From: Levilactobacillus fuyuanensis
GTDB taxonomy: Bacteria > Bacillota > Bacilli > Lactobacillales > Lactobacillaceae
DNA: 64,000 nt
Assembly: GCF_003946395.1 (NCBI RefSeq)
Contig: NZ_RHNZ01000009.1
Coordinates: 49,259-113,258, forward strand
Direction of reading: 5' to 3'
The notes below the pieces were generated by a model. That model saw only the letters and a list, made by a program, of their open reading frames with translations, had not been told where the DNA came from and did not search any database. How positions within the stretch are numbered: position 1 is the stretch's first letter; every line of letters begins with the position of its first letter. The position numbers were made by a program, and so were the translations under genes. This document shows, piece after piece, positions 38,461-47,818 of the stretch.

Positions 38461-38482
38461 CAAACGCGTGTTCGATTATAAT
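38461..38482 (+). promoter_or_regulatory. dinB promoter with LexA (SOS) box
   Basis: CAAACGCGTGTTCG (38461-38474) matches the Gram-positive LexA consensus CGAACnnnnGTTCG at 9 of 10 fixed positions. A perfect TATAAT (38477-38482) follows at once, so bound LexA would cover the promoter. Confidence 0.75.
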
Positions 38483-38518
38483 TTAGAAAAGCCTATGCCA
38501 TACTGGGAGGTGGCCACG

Positions 38519-39628
38519 ATGCAACCGGCAGCTAAATTCACGCAACGCAAAATCATTCACGTCGATATGGATGCCTTTTACGCGTCCATTGAGGAGCGTG
38601 ATCATCCGGAATTCAAGGGCCATCCCCTGATTGTGGCCCAAGATCCACGTAAGACCGGTGGGCGGGGTGTCGTGACCACCGCTAATTACATTGCCCGGCA
38701 GACCGGGGTGCACTCGGCGATGAACGCCAATGAGGCGCTGAAACTGTGTCCTAATGCAATCTTCAAGACGCCGGACTTTCCGCGCTACCGCGAAGTTTCC
38801 GACCAGATTCACGCTATCTTTCACGAGTATACGGACAAGATTGAAACTGTGGCCTTTGATGAAGCCTACCTGGATGTGACTGAGAACAAGCACCATCTGC
38901 ATTCGGCGGTGCAGGTCGCCCACGCGATTCAGGCTGAGATCTTTGATCAGACGCATCTGACCTGCTCAACTGGGATTTCTTACAGCAAGTTCTTGGCGAA
39001 GGAAGCCTCCGACTTTCGGAAGCCGGTGGGGGTCTGCGTGATTCTGCCTGAGGACGCCCACGACTTCTTGATGGCCTTGCCAATCGAACGGTTTCGTGGG
39101 GTCGGGAAGAAGACCGTGCCCAAGATGCACGAGCTAGGTATCTTAAATGGGGCGGATTTATACGAACGTAGTCAGCTGGCGTTGATTCACGACTTTGGCA
39201 AGTTCGGCTACATCCTCTATCAGCGGGTTCGGGGCATCGATGAGCGACCAGTCGAGTATCAACGTGAGCGTAAGTCGATTGGTAAGGAACGGACATACGG
39301 GCCGCCCCTGACTACGACCGGTGAAGTGGAGAGTCAGCTCGAGCGTTTGGCCGAAATGGTCGCTACGACCGTGAAGCAAAAGCAGCGCCACGGCAAGACC
39401 TTGGTTCTGAAGTTGCGAGACAGCGAGTTCAATACAATTACCAAACGGGTGACGCAGCCGGATTTTATCCCCAACGATGCGACAACCTACTACGAAATGG
39501 CCTTAGAAATTTATCAAAGTGTGGCCACTAGTGATGAGCAGGTGCGACTGCTAGGGATTACTCTGACGGGATTGGCACCGCAAACATTCGAAGAGCTGAA
39601 GCTACCCTTGTTTGACCCAGACCGTTAA
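38519..39628 (+). CDS. dinB: DNA polymerase IV (Y-family)
   Basis: This low-fidelity polymerase bypasses damaged template bases. The 369-residue protein has the catalytic acids in [15 protein letters not shown] and [14 protein letters not shown], the palm motif [21 protein letters not shown], and the helix-hairpin-helix [17 protein letters not shown]. The ATG at 38519 follows GGGAGGTGG; in-frame extensions upstream run through the repeat and cross the promoter. The SOS box indicates DNA-damage induction along with recA and ruvAB. Confidence 0.95.
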   Translation: MQPAAKFTQRKIIHVDMDAFYASIEERDHPEFKGHPLIVAQDPRKTGGRGVVTTANYIARQTGVHSAMNANEALKLCPNAIFKTPDFPRYREVSDQIHAIFHEYTDKIETVAFDEAYLDVTENKHHLHSAVQVAHAIQAEIFDQTHLTCSTGISYSKFLAKEASDFRKPVGVCVILPEDAHDFLMALPIERFRGVGKKTVPKMHELGILNGADLYERSQLALIHDFGKFGYILYQRVRGIDERPVEYQRERKSIGKERTYGPPLTTTGEVESQLERLAEMVATTVKQKQRHGKTLVLKLRDSEFNTITKRVTQPDFIPNDATTYYEMALEIYQSVATSDEQVRLLGITLTGLAPQTFEELKLPLFDPDR

Positions 39629-39644
39629 TCCTGAAAGACTTTCT

Positions 39645-39673
39645 TTGAAATTACCCCGTAAAACTTGTATACT
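39645..39673 (+). promoter_or_regulatory. Promoter of nrnA-like gene and DEAD-box helicase
   Basis: TTGAAA (39645-39650), a 17-base spacer and TATACT (39668-39673) preceded by TG. The start codon is 59 bases downstream. Confidence 0.75.
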
Positions 39674-39731
39674 GAAACGCGGTAACGACGCAATTGCGTT
39701 GGTAAATCGGATAGAAAATAGGTGAACAACC

Positions 39732-40697
39732 ATGGCTATAGAAACTGCCATTTTAGAAGAAATCAAAAAATATGAAACAATTATCATCCACCGTCATCAG
39801 CGACCAGACCCCGACTGCATTGGGGCTCAGATTGCACTGCGCGACATCTTACGGGCCAGTTTTCCCGATAAGACCGTTTATGCGGTTGGTAAGCACTACC
39901 CTGGCTTTGACTGGATGGGACAGGCGGATCAGGAAGTTCCTGATGAAGCCTACAAGGACGCCTTAGTGATCGTTGTGGACACCGCTAATCAGCCACGAGT
40001 CGACGACGAACGCTGGTCGACGGGGAAAGCCGTCGTTAAGATTGACCATCATCCTAACGAGGACGCTTTTGGTGACTTGCAATGGGTCTTGGATCAGGCT
40101 TCCAGCACGTCCGAAATGTTATACGACTGGTTCGCAGCGAACGAAGCTGAGTTGACCATGCCTGACGACGCTGCGCGCTTACTCTACGCCGGTATCGTGG
40201 GCGACACTGGCCGCTTCATGTATCCCGCAACCACGGGGAACACGATGGTCGTCGCTGGTAAATTGATGGGTTACAACTTCTCAGCGACCGAGGTCAACCA
40301 GGCTGAAGATGAAATCTCACCGGCCATGGCGAAGTTGTCCGCTTATGTTTATCAGAATTTGGAAATCTTACCCAGTGGGGCCGCTTATCTCAAGTTGAGT
40401 GATGAGGTCGTGGAACCCTTTGGCTTGGGCAAGGGGGATTCAACCTCTGCCATCGTGCCATTGCCTGGTAAGATTACGTCAGTAGTGGCTTGGGCCATTT
40501 TTGTTGAATCCAAGGACCACACGTACCGCATTCGGTTGCGGTCAAAGGGACCTTCCATCAACGGCTTGGCAAAGAATCATGGTGGGGGCGGTCACGCCTT
40601 AGCCAGTGGTGCCGGCGCCAAGGACCAAGCTGAGATCGATCAAGTGATCCACGAGCTCGATGAGTTAGTGGCGAACGCTAAAGGAGAAAATGAATGA
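39732..40697 (+). CDS. nrnA: DHH/DHHA1 phosphoesterase (nanoRNase/pAp phosphatase, NrnA-like)
   Basis: This family degrades very short RNAs and dephosphorylates pAp; related members cleave pApA from c-di-AMP breakdown. The 321-residue protein has the DHH motifs RHQRPDPDCIGAQ (residue 21 onward), VDTANQPR, and KIDHHPNEDAFGD, and the C-terminal DHHA1 domain with GGGGHALASGAG. ATG at 39732 follows AATAGGTG. Its stop overlaps the start of the helicase gene (ATGA), so the two are translationally coupled. Confidence 0.9.
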   Translation: MAIETAILEEIKKYETIIIHRHQRPDPDCIGAQIALRDILRASFPDKTVYAVGKHYPGFDWMGQADQEVPDEAYKDALVIVVDTANQPRVDDERWSTGKAVVKIDHHPNEDAFGDLQWVLDQASSTSEMLYDWFAANEAELTMPDDAARLLYAGIVGDTGRFMYPATTGNTMVVAGKLMGYNFSATEVNQAEDEISPAMAKLSAYVYQNLEILPSGAAYLKLSDEVVEPFGLGKGDSTSAIVPLPGKITSVVAWAIFVESKDHTYRIRLRSKGPSINGLAKNHGGGGHALASGAGAKDQAEIDQVIHELDELVANAKGENE

Positions 40698-42052
40698 CCG
40701 AAAACTTTAAAGCTTTCAACTTGCAACCGTATTTAATGACGGCCTTGCAAAAGATTGGGTTCACGGAACCCACTGCCGTTCAGGCAAAATTGATTCCCGT
40801 GATTGCATCAGGTAAAGATGTGGTCGGCCAATCCCAAACTGGGAGTGGGAAGACCCATACTTTCTTGTTGCCAATTTTTAACCAATTAACGTCCGAAAAC
40901 CAGGTTCAGGCCGTTATCACGACGCCTAGCCGGGAATTGGCTTACCAGATTCATACGGCCGCTGAACAATTGGCCGCCGAAGCCCCATTTGAAATTCGTA
41001 TCGGTAACTACGTTGGGGGAACTGACAAGCAACGCCAAGTCAACAAGCTGCGTCATTACCAACCCCAATTGATTATCGGGACTCCAGGCCGGGTCTTGGA
41101 TTTAATCCAATCTCAAGCCTTGGATGTCCACACCACGCGGCAATTCGTTGTCGATGAAGCGGATATGACGTTAGACCTTGGATTCTTAGACCAGGTCGAC
41201 AAGATTGCCGGCCGGATGCCTAAAGAATTACAAATGATGGTCTTCTCCGCCACGATTCCACAACGCCTCGACCCATTCCTGCGTAAGTACATGAACCATC
41301 CCGTGATCGAAGAAATTCCAACGAGCACGATTATCTCCCCAACCATCGATAACTGGTTGATCTCCACCAAGGGGCAAAACCGCAACCAACTGATCTTGCA
41401 GTTGATTACGATGGGGGAACCTTACCTGGTTCTGATCTTTGCCAACACCAAGACGCGGGTCGAACAGATCAACGAATTCTTGAAGGCCCAAGGCTTAAAG
41501 GTCGCCATGATTCATGGGGGCATCAAGCCACGAGAACGGAAACGGGTTATGCGTGAAGTTAAGAACCTGCAATATCAATTCGTGGTTGCCACTGATTTGG
41601 CTGCCCGTGGGATTGATATCGAAGGGGTCTCTCACGTCATCAACGACGATATTCCAGAAGACCTCGACTTCTTCGTCCACCGTGTTGGTCGGACGGGACG
41701 TCAGGGGATGGCTGGGACCGCTATTACGCTGTATTCACCAGATGAAGAAGCTAAGATTTCAGAAATTGAATCCTTAGGGATCAAGTTCCAACCTAAGCGT
41801 ATCAGTAACGGTGAGATCGTGGATTCCTACGACCGTAATCGTCGGACGAAGCGGAACAAGAGTACGGAAAAGCTTGACCCATCATTGATCGGTTTCGTTA
41901 TGAAGAAGAAAAAGAAGATCAAGCCGGGTTACAAGCATCAAATCAAGCAAGAGATTCACCGGCGGAAGGATCAAGAGAAGCGGATTGCGGCACGTCAAAG
42001 CGCTCGTAACGAACGGAAGCGCCGCAAGCGCGAGTCAGACCGTTACCAATAA
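40694..42052 (+). CDS. cshB: DEAD-box RNA helicase (CshB-like)
   Basis: The 452-residue protein unwinds RNA. Motifs in order: Q motif (FTEPTAVQAKLIPV), Walker A QSQTGSGKT, TPSRELA, GTPGR, VDEADMTLDLGF, SATIP, and in the second domain FANTKTRVEQ, TDLAARGIDIEGV and HRVGRTGRQG. The C-terminal 80 residues are strongly basic (KRNKSTEKL, MKKKKKIKPGYK, RNERKRRKRES), suited to RNA or ribosome binding. CshB has been linked to cold adaptation in Bacillus. Position after the DHH phosphoesterase suggests a joint role in RNA turnover. Confidence 0.92.
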   Translation: MTENFKAFNLQPYLMTALQKIGFTEPTAVQAKLIPVIASGKDVVGQSQTGSGKTHTFLLPIFNQLTSENQVQAVITTPSRELAYQIHTAAEQLAAEAPFEIRIGNYVGGTDKQRQVNKLRHYQPQLIIGTPGRVLDLIQSQALDVHTTRQFVVDEADMTLDLGFLDQVDKIAGRMPKELQMMVFSATIPQRLDPFLRKYMNHPVIEEIPTSTIISPTIDNWLISTKGQNRNQLILQLITMGEPYLVLIFANTKTRVEQINEFLKAQGLKVAMIHGGIKPRERKRVMREVKNLQYQFVVATDLAARGIDIEGVSHVINDDIPEDLDFFVHRVGRTGRQGMAGTAITLYSPDEEAKISEIESLGIKFQPKRISNGEIVDSYDRNRRTKRNKSTEKLDPSLIGFVMKKKKKIKPGYKHQIKQEIHRRKDQEKRIAARQSARNERKRRKRESDRYQ

Positions 42053-42060
42053 AATTATCC

Positions 42061-42254
42061 TTTTGCCGCCTGCGGCAACTAAATATGCCTGCCTATGGGG
42101 ACCATCCGAAGCCAAAGAGCGGTCCTCGGATTCGCTTTCAAGCCGCCAAGTTCAGGCGTCTTAAAAGGCGTCCCATGGTGTAACCTGACAAAGAACGTCA
42201 GCTAACGCCATCGTCACAGGCTGTCATATTCAGCTGCCTCCGGCTCCCGGCAAA
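42061..42254 (-). repeat. Dispersed three-arm intergenic repeat, copy R10 (-)
   Basis: It begins 8 bases after the cshB stop. On the minus strand the closing stem is CAGCTGAATATG against CATATTTAGTTG, wholly different from CCAGAGAT yet paired. Arm 1 is ATGGCGTTAGCTGA against TCAGGTTACACCAT, arm 2 CTTTTAAGACGCC against GGCGGCTTGAAAG, arm 3 ATCCGAGGACC against GGCTTCGGAT. Confidence 0.87.
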
Positions 42255-42329
42255 TTAGTTGGTAATGGGTCACTACGCGGTTGTTGAACGCCTTTGTGAG
42301 CACAATAAGCTATGGTTTTTTGTGAGTGT

Positions 42330-42560
42330 GATGGTTGAAGGTTATCTTAGCCGGAGGAGGCTAGGGATGGAGCCGGCCGTGACAATGGCGTTAGGACGGG
42401 TGTTCGATTCTTCCCGTTCTTACGCCATGGGACGTGGTTGGAAACTCGCCTGAACTTGGCGAGGTTTCAAGCCGAGGTGAAATACCGTTTCTCAGGATTT
42501 CACCGGTCCCCACAGCAGGCGGAATGCCTGGCAGCCGTAGGCGAGCAGCTTTCGACCGTC
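42330..42560 (+). repeat. Dispersed three-arm intergenic repeat, copy R11 (+)
   Basis: Flanks GATGGTTGAAGG and CTTTCGACCGTC pair with G-U wobbles. Arm 1 is ATGGCGTTAGGACGGG against CCCGTTCTTACGCCAT, arm 2 GGTTGGAAACTCGCC against GGCGAGGTTTCAAGCC, arm 3 GGTGAAATACC against GGATTTCACC. It forms an inverted pair with R10. Confidence 0.88.
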
Positions 42561-42603
42561 CGCCCTCAGCGACCCGGTTCATTTTCACCAGCCCGGAGGC
42601 AAT
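42554..42603 (+). repeat. Fused right-end fragment of an R5-type repeat
   Basis: The reverse complement of this stretch matches the outer end of the divergent copy R5 (23925-23972) almost base for base (shared GGGTCGCTGAGGGCGGACG). It is attached directly to the right end of R11. Confidence 0.8.
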
Positions 42604-42635
42604 GTCAGCTCAGTGTTAATAATCGTAAACCTTGA

Positions 42636-42664
42636 TTGACAAGGGGCCGGTTGCCACCTATAAT
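42636..42664 (+). promoter_or_regulatory. Promoter of the alaS T-box leader
   Basis: Perfect consensus: TTGACA (42636-42641), 17-base spacer, TATAAT (42659-42664). Confidence 0.9.
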
Positions 42665-42671
42665 TTCTAAT

Positions 42672-42881
42672 GGACAATTAAATATCATTCGAGGATATAC
42701 CGTAACTCACCGATTTTCAGAAACGTTTTGGTCGCTGTGAAAAACGATTCGGTCGGTTACTGGCGCTCCCTCAGCTACATCGCGACTCAGCGTTATGAGT
42801 TTAAGAGGTAAACGATTAAAACATCGTTGCAAGTAAAGTGGTACCGCGCTTCGGCGTCTTTACGGGCAACGGTGTTTTTTA
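42672..42881 (+). promoter_or_regulatory. T-box riboswitch (alanyl) controlling alaS
   Basis: The T-box AAAGTGGTACCGCG (about 42835-42848) lies inside a terminator whose arms are ATCGTTGCAAGTAAAG (42823-42838) and CTTTACGGGCAACGGT (42858-42873), then six T. In stem I, GAGG pairs with CCTC, placing GCT (Ala, 42765-42767) at the likely specifier. The bulge TGGT implies A73, as in tRNA-Ala. Confidence 0.88.
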
Positions 42882-42904
42882 TACTTTTTTGGAGGTATTA
42901 AGAG

Positions 42905-45541
42905 ATGAAAGACCTAAGTAGTAGTCAGATTCGCCAGATGTACCTGGACTTTTTCCAGTCTAAGGGCCACACCATCGAACCCAGTGCATCATTAGTTCCC
43001 AAGGACGACCCATCGTTACTGTGGATCAACTCTGGGGTTGCCACGATGAAGAAGTATTTCTCTGGCCAAGTGGTTCCTGAGAATCCACGGTTGACCAGTT
43101 CACAGAAGAGTATCCGGACCAACGATATTGAAAACGTTGGGAAGACTGCTCGGCACCACACCTTATTTGAAATGCTCGGGAACTTCTCCGTTGGGGATTA
43201 CTTCAAGACGGAAGCCATCAACTGGGCGTGGGAATTACTCACGTCGCCAGACTGGTTCGGCTGGGATCCAGACAAACTGTTTATGACGGTTTACCCAAAG
43301 GATACTGACGCCAAGGAAGCCTGGGAAGCCGCAGGTGTTGCCCCTGATCACATCATTGCCGTAGAAGATAACTTCTGGGACATTGGTGAAGGGCCTTCTG
43401 GTCCCGACTCCGAAATTTTCTACGACCGTGGCGAATCGTTTAACAACCTGGCTGACGACGATCCTGAAAATTACCCTGGTGGCGAAAATGAACGTTACCT
43501 CGAAGTCTGGAACATCGTGTTCTCCCAGTTCAACCACGAACCAGATGGCACTTACAAGCCACTGCCACGGAAGAACATTGATACGGGGATGGGTCTCGAA
43601 CGGGTCGTTTCCATTTTCCAAAATGCCAAGACCAACTTCGAAACCGACCTGTTCCTACCAATCATCGAAAAGACGGCGGAACTCAGTGCCGGCAAGAAAT
43701 ACGGTGCTAACCACGAAGACGACGTGTCCTTCAAGGTGATTGCCGACCATGCGCGGGCCATTACCTTTGCAATCGGTGACGGTGCCTTGCCTGGAAACGA
43801 AGGCCGCGGCTACGTTATCCGTCGCTTGATCCGTCGGGCCATTGTTAACGGTCAAAAGCTGGGTATCGAAGGGGCCTTCTTGGACCAATTAGTCCCAGTT
43901 GTAGGTAAGATCATGGAATCTTACTACCCAGACGTGCTCAAGCAAAGTGACTACATCGCCAAGGTCGTTCGCTCTGAAGAAGACCGGTTCGGTGAAACGC
44001 TGGATGGTGGGTTGAACCTGCTGAACAGTCTGATTGCTGACTTGAAGAAGCAAGGTGGCAGCCAAATCGCCGGTGCCGATGCGTTCAAGCTCTACGATAC
44101 GTATGGTTTTCCCGTTGAATTGACGGAAGAATACGCCGACGACCAAGGTATCACGGTCGACGAAGACGGCTTCAAGGCAGAAATGCAGAAGCAAAAGGAC
44201 CGTGCACGTAACGCCCGGGGCAAGCAAAAAGCCATGGGCTTACAACACGACCTGCTGATCAACGTCACGACGCCTAGTCAATACGTGGGTTACACGCAGC
44301 TTGAAACCAAGAGCCAATTGACTGAACTGGTCGTCGACGACCAGTTAGCCGATGAAGCAACGACGGGAACGGCCGAAGCCATGTTTGACACGACGCCATT
44401 CTATGCCGAAATGGGTGGCCAAGTGGCCGACAAGGGGGATATCTACGACCTTGACGGTAACGTGGTTGCACACGTGGCCGATGTTCAACACGCGCCAAAC
44501 GGGCAAAACCTGCATACCTTGACCGTTGTCGCACCTTTGAAGAAGGGCACGACCTACGAATTAAAGGTTGATGCGAAGTTCCACAGCAAGGTCGAAAAGA
44601 ATCATACTGCGACCCACCTGTTGGATAAGGCTTTACGTGAAGTCTTTGGCGAACACACCCAACAAGCCGGTTCCTTAGTTGAAGGTGACTACTTGCGGTT
44701 TGACTTCACCCACTTTGGACAAGTTGATCCCGCAGACTTAGCCAAGGCTGAAGCCATCGTCAACGAAAAGATCTTCGCGGAACTGCCTGTGACGACAGTG
44801 GAAACGGATATCGAATCCGCTAAGAAGATGGGTGCTATCGCCCTATTTAGCGAAAAATACGGTAAGGTTGTCCGGGTCGTCAGCGCTGGCGACTTTGTCA
44901 CTGAATTCTGTGGGGGGAACCACGTCAAGAACACCAACGAAATTGGTCTGTTCAAGATTACCTCTGAATCCGGTGTTGGTGCCGGGGTACGACGGATTGA
45001 AGCCGTGACCTCAGCCGCAGCCTACAAGTACCTGCAGGGTCGCAGTGAGATCTTAGACGCCGTTGCTGGCGATTTAAAGGTCACTCAGGACGCTGAAGTG
45101 GAACAAAAGGTGACGAGCCTACAAGCACAAGTAAAGAGCTTAGAACAGAAGCAAGCAGCCTTAGAAGGCAAATTAGCGAGTCAGGAAGCCAGTGCGGTCT
45201 TTGACCAAGTCACTGAAGCGGGTGACTACAAGTTGATCAGTGGGACGGTTCAAGTCTCCAAGATGGATCAACTGCGAGCCTTAGCCGACACGTGGCGTGA
45301 AAAGGCGCTCTCCGATGTCTTGGTACTGGGTGCCGAAGTCAACGGTAAGGCGAACCTGATCGTTGCGGTCAGTGCTGACAAGCAAAAGCAAGTCAAGGCT
45401 GGTGACCTGATCAAGGCTATTTCACCAAAGATCAACGGTGGTGGTGGCGGTCGGCCAAACTTGGCCCAAGCTGGTGGGAAGAACCCAGCAGGCTTGCCAG
45501 ATGCCATGACTGCGGCTGTTGAGTGGTTGGAAAAGCAATAG
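42905..45541 (+). CDS. alaS: Alanyl-tRNA synthetase
   Basis: This class II synthetase of 878 residues charges tRNA-Ala. It has the N-terminal catalytic core ([21 protein letters not shown], then [11 protein letters not shown] and [19 protein letters not shown]), the editing domain with zinc ligands ([16 protein letters not shown] and [11 protein letters not shown]), and the C-terminal coiled coil plus DHHA1 region ending in [18 protein letters not shown] at 42905 follows TTTTGGAGG. The T-box leader confirms the amino acid. ireB and ruvX follow further downstream, as in many Firmicutes. Confidence 0.98.
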   Translation: MKDLSSSQIRQMYLDFFQSKGHTIEPSASLVPKDDPSLLWINSGVATMKKYFSGQVVPENPRLTSSQKSIRTNDIENVGKTARHHTLFEMLGNFSVGDYFKTEAINWAWELLTSPDWFGWDPDKLFMTVYPKDTDAKEAWEAAGVAPDHIIAVEDNFWDIGEGPSGPDSEIFYDRGESFNNLADDDPENYPGGENERYLEVWNIVFSQFNHEPDGTYKPLPRKNIDTGMGLERVVSIFQNAKTNFETDLFLPIIEKTAELSAGKKYGANHEDDVSFKVIADHARAITFAIGDGALPGNEGRGYVIRRLIRRAIVNGQKLGIEGAFLDQLVPVVGKIMESYYPDVLKQSDYIAKVVRSEEDRFGETLDGGLNLLNSLIADLKKQGGSQIAGADAFKLYDTYGFPVELTEEYADDQGITVDEDGFKAEMQKQKDRARNARGKQKAMGLQHDLLINVTTPSQYVGYTQLETKSQLTELVVDDQLADEATTGTAEAMFDTTPFYAEMGGQVADKGDIYDLDGNVVAHVADVQHAPNGQNLHTLTVVAPLKKGTTYELKVDAKFHSKVEKNHTATHLLDKALREVFGEHTQQAGSLVEGDYLRFDFTHFGQVDPADLAKAEAIVNEKIFAELPVTTVETDIESAKKMGAIALFSEKYGKVVRVVSAGDFVTEFCGGNHVKNTNEIGLFKITSESGVGAGVRRIEAVTSAAAYKYLQGRSEILDAVAGDLKVTQDAEVEQKVTSLQAQVKSLEQKQAALEGKLASQEASAVFDQVTEAGDYKLISGTVQVSKMDQLRALADTWREKALSDVLVLGAEVNGKANLIVAVSADKQKQVKAGDLIKAISPKINGGGGGRPNLAQAGGKNPAGLPDAMTAAVEWLEKQ

Positions 45542-45580
45542 AGTGCGGAACAAGGCGGTTAGACTCTGAGCATTAACGTC

Positions 45581-45618
45581 AATAAGGATAAAAGCCCGGG
45601 TTTGGCTTTTTCCTTATT
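45581..45618 (+). terminator. Terminator of alaS
   Basis: AATAAGGATAAAAGCC pairs with GGCTTTTTCCTTATT, a 15-bp stem with one bulged base. The T-rich side (TTTTT) is within the stem. The 3' half is also the beginning of the first 103-bp tandem unit. Confidence 0.75.
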
Positions 45619-45881
45619 GGGGTTAAGCGCAGGAGTCTGCCTTGTGGAGCACGTTTCGGCAATGTGAAATTAGAGCGAGCTCTAAGCCAATAGACAGTTC
45701 AAAACTGGCTTTTTCCTTAGCGGGGTTAAGCGCAGGGACCTGCCTTGTGGAGCACGTTTCGGCAATGTGAAATTAGAGCGAACTCCAAGCCAATAGAAAA
45801 TTTAAAACTGGATTTTTCCTTAGCGGGGTTAAGCGCAGGAGTCTGCCTTGTGTAGCACGTTTCGGCTATGTGAAATCAAAG
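45606..45881 (+). repeat. 103-bp tandem repeat, about 2.7 units, containing a gene fragment
   Basis: Units begin at 45606, 45709 and 45812 (period 103). Each has TTTTTCCTTA, GGGGTTAAGCGCAGG, CTGCCTTGTG and GCACGTTTCGGC in the same order with few changes. Read on the plus strand each unit encodes GVKRRSLPC.ARFG.V followed by a stop or frame end, similar to GVKRNWLPAGTRFGYV of the remnant at 8014-8220. The array therefore appears to come from duplication of a decayed gene piece plus the adjoining terminator half. Confidence 0.85.
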
Positions 45882-45885
45882 AGCA

Positions 45886-46180
45886 GGCTTCGAACCAGAA
45901 TAAGCAAAAATCTGGTTTGGCTCTAAGCTAGGCATAAGCGTAAATGCCTATGCCGTAAGTCACGTGCCAACCACCTAACCGAAACAATTCGGATCACAGC
46001 CTCAATTTTACTAAAAGCCATAATTAGAATGGCTATAACGGCTAGTCACGATTCAGTAATACTTGGTAGAATTTAACGTTAGCCTCCACAGGCAAATGAC
46101 GCTAACTTCACCAGGATAATAGGGCGTCATCGAGGGAGCGGTCCGTTATGGGCGGCTCCCTTGATAACGGCAGTATTACG
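45886..46180. other. Hairpin-rich intergenic stretch upstream of ireB
   Basis: Several short perfect inverted repeats follow one another: AACCAGA..TCTGGTT, TAGGCAT..ATGCCTA, CCGAA..TTCGG and AGCCAT..ATGGCT between 45893 and 46045, then ATCGAGGGAGC..GCTCCCTTGAT near 46129-46166. None has a T tail. No coding frame is evident, and no clear promoter for ireB was found. Confidence 0.5.
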
Positions 46181-46269
46181 AATAGATTACATTGGGTGTC
46201 GGTCGTTGTAGTTTGCCGAATTATCGAGTAAAATTGAGGCTAAGTGAGGAAGTGCGGGGGTGTTTTATA

Positions 46270-46542
46270 GTGAGTTCATTAGACAAAACGATGTATTTCG
46301 ACTTTGGCGCTAACCAGCCAAAGGACGTCCATGATACACTGGTAACGGTTTATCAAGCACTAGAAGAAAAGGGTTATAACCCAATTAATCAGATTGTCGG
46401 GTACCTACTATCGGGCGATCCTGCGTACATTCCGCGTATCAATGATGCACGGAACCTGATTCGCAAGCATGAGCGCGACGAGATTATTGAAGAGTTGGTT
46501 CGCGTTTACCTCAACCAGAATGGACCGGTGAAGCCTTCATGA
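46270..46542 (+). CDS. ireB: IreB family regulatory phosphoprotein (UPF0297)
   Basis: The 90-residue protein is the substrate of the IreK Ser/Thr kinase controlling intrinsic cephalosporin resistance in Enterococcus faecalis. The family N-terminus [12 protein letters not shown] and the run [38 protein letters not shown] (read in part) are diagnostic. Thr7 is at the position of a known phosphorylation site in E. faecalis. The GTG at 46270 gives the family-typical N-terminus; an in-frame ATG at 46192 adds 26 unconserved residues. Its stop overlaps the ruvX start (ATGA). Confidence 0.93.
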   Translation: MSSLDKTMYFDFGANQPKDVHDTLVTVYQALEEKGYNPINQIVGYLLSGDPAYIPRINDARNLIRKHERDEIIEELVRVYLNQNGPVKPS

Positions 46543-46976
46543 AGTTAATGGGGTTAGATGTTGGTTCGCGAACGGTTGGTATTGCCATTAGTGATGCTTT
46601 GGGTTGGACGGCTCAGGGTATCGAAATTATTCGAATTGACGAAGAGTCAGAAGTTTTTGGGTTGGATCGGGTGGCCGAGTTGGTCACCGAACACGACGTT
46701 GATGGTTTTGTCGTGGGTCTACCCAAGAACATGAACAATTCGTTGGGTCCGCGCGCCGCGGCTTCTAAGCGGTACGGGGAGATGTTGACGGAGCGGTTCC
46801 ATTTGCCCGTTGACTTCGAAGACGAACGGTTGACAACCGTAGAGGCGGAGCGTATGTTAGTGGAACAGGCTGACACATCACGCCGTAAGCGGAAAAAAGT
46901 AATTGATAAATTAGCAGCCGGGTTAATCTTGCAGAACTATTTAGATCGGCAAGGAAAATTAACCCGAGAAAAGTGA
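46539..46976 (+). CDS. ruvX: RuvX/YqgF family Holliday junction resolvase-like nuclease
   Basis: This 145-residue RNase H-fold protein is involved in 16S rRNA maturation and proposed as a junction resolvase. Characteristic blocks are [52 protein letters not shown] and [18 protein letters not shown], carrying the catalytic Asp/Glu residues. It overlaps ireB by four bases and precedes the DUF1292 gene by eight bases, forming the conserved ireB-ruvX-yrzB operon. Confidence 0.95.
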   Translation: MKLMGLDVGSRTVGIAISDALGWTAQGIEIIRIDEESEVFGLDRVAELVTEHDVDGFVVGLPKNMNNSLGPRAAASKRYGEMLTERFHLPVDFEDERLTTVEAERMLVEQADTSRRKRKKVIDKLAAGLILQNYLDRQGKLTREK

Positions 46977-46984
46977 GGTTTCCC

Positions 46985-47296
46985 ATGAACGAAGACCAAG
47001 AACAAATCACATTAGTTGATGAAAATGGTGACGAAGAGTTATACGATGTCCTGTTTACCTTTGAATCTGACGACTTTGGTAAGTCATACATTTTGATTTA
47101 CCCAGCCGGCAAGAGCGACGACGAGGAAGTTGATATCCAAGCCTACGCTTTACCAGCTGACGATGATCCAGCTAACCCATCCGGTGGCGACCTGCAATTG
47201 ATCGAATCCGATGATGAATGGGATATGGTTGAGTCCGTATTAAACACCTTCTTAGCAGACGGGACGATTGATCCCAACGCTGGCAAGCAAGGCTAG
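46985..47296 (+). CDS. DUF1292 family protein (YrzB-like)
   Basis: This acidic 103-residue protein of unknown function has the family pattern ITLVDENGDEELYDVLFTFE, then YPAGKSDDEEVDIQAYAL and DEWDMVESVLNTFL. The ATG at 46985 is preferred to a GTG at 46973 that lies inside the ruvX stop region. It is the third gene of the ireB-ruvX operon. No catalytic motif is visible; it is probably soluble. Confidence 0.88.
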   Translation: MNEDQEQITLVDENGDEELYDVLFTFESDDFGKSYILIYPAGKSDDEEVDIQAYALPADDDPANPSGGDLQLIESDDEWDMVESVLNTFLADGTIDPNAGKQG

Positions 47297-47520
47297 TCAA
47301 ATTGACAAGATGAAAGGGCGGAGGACTTCCGCTCTTTTTTGTTTACCACGAATCCGACGATGGTTACCGGAAAGAATCCGAAGAAGCGGGCCGCAAAGCG
47401 TGCAACGGAGTGGCTAGTAATGGTAAAATAAAGTATTGTGCATTGTGAGATTGGGTTCGCCAGCAAACGTTCGACGAACCGATGGATCATGAGCACGCAA
47501 AATAGCAGGGGGAATGAGAA

Positions 47521-47817
47521 ATGACGGAACAGACGCACCGCTTCAAAGCCGTCATCGCTGGAAAAACCTACACGATTGTAGGACAGACCTCCGATGAACA
47601 TATGCGAGCGGTTACTGAAGTCTTGAATCAACAATTTACGCAATTAAAACAGTTATCACCAAATCTATCCAAGGAAGACGCTGCCATTCTGATGGCCTTC
47701 AACGCCGTCTCTGACCAGCTGAAGATGGCTTCCACGGCAGACGTTGCGGCGAGCCAAGCAGCAGAGACGCCAGATGCAGCGGCCAGTTCAGCAAGCGCTC
47801 CGGAAACGGAGGACTAG
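47521..47817 (+). CDS. zapA: Cell division protein ZapA
   Basis: ZapA bundles FtsZ filaments. The 98-residue protein has the N-terminal beta segment (RFKAVIAGKTYTIVGQTSDEHM) and a C-terminal helix (LSKEDAAILMAFNAVSDQLKM), then an Ala/Ser-rich acidic tail. ATG at 47521 follows AGGGGGAATGAGA. The TTG of cvpA comes directly after its stop, as in other Firmicutes where zapA precedes cvpA and mutS2. Confidence 0.9.
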   Translation: MTEQTHRFKAVIAGKTYTIVGQTSDEHMRAVTEVLNQQFTQLKQLSPNLSKEDAAILMAFNAVSDQLKMASTADVAASQAAETPDAAASSASAPETED

Positions 47818-47818
47818 T

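Noticed and set aside
38336..38518. Extended N-terminus for DinB through repeat R9
   Set aside because: The extension translates the repeat and crosses the SOS box and TATAAT; the ribosome site GGGAGGTGG supports 38519.
45606..45881. CRISPR array
   Set aside because: Units are 103 bp and directly adjoining without unique spacers, and no cas genes are in the window.
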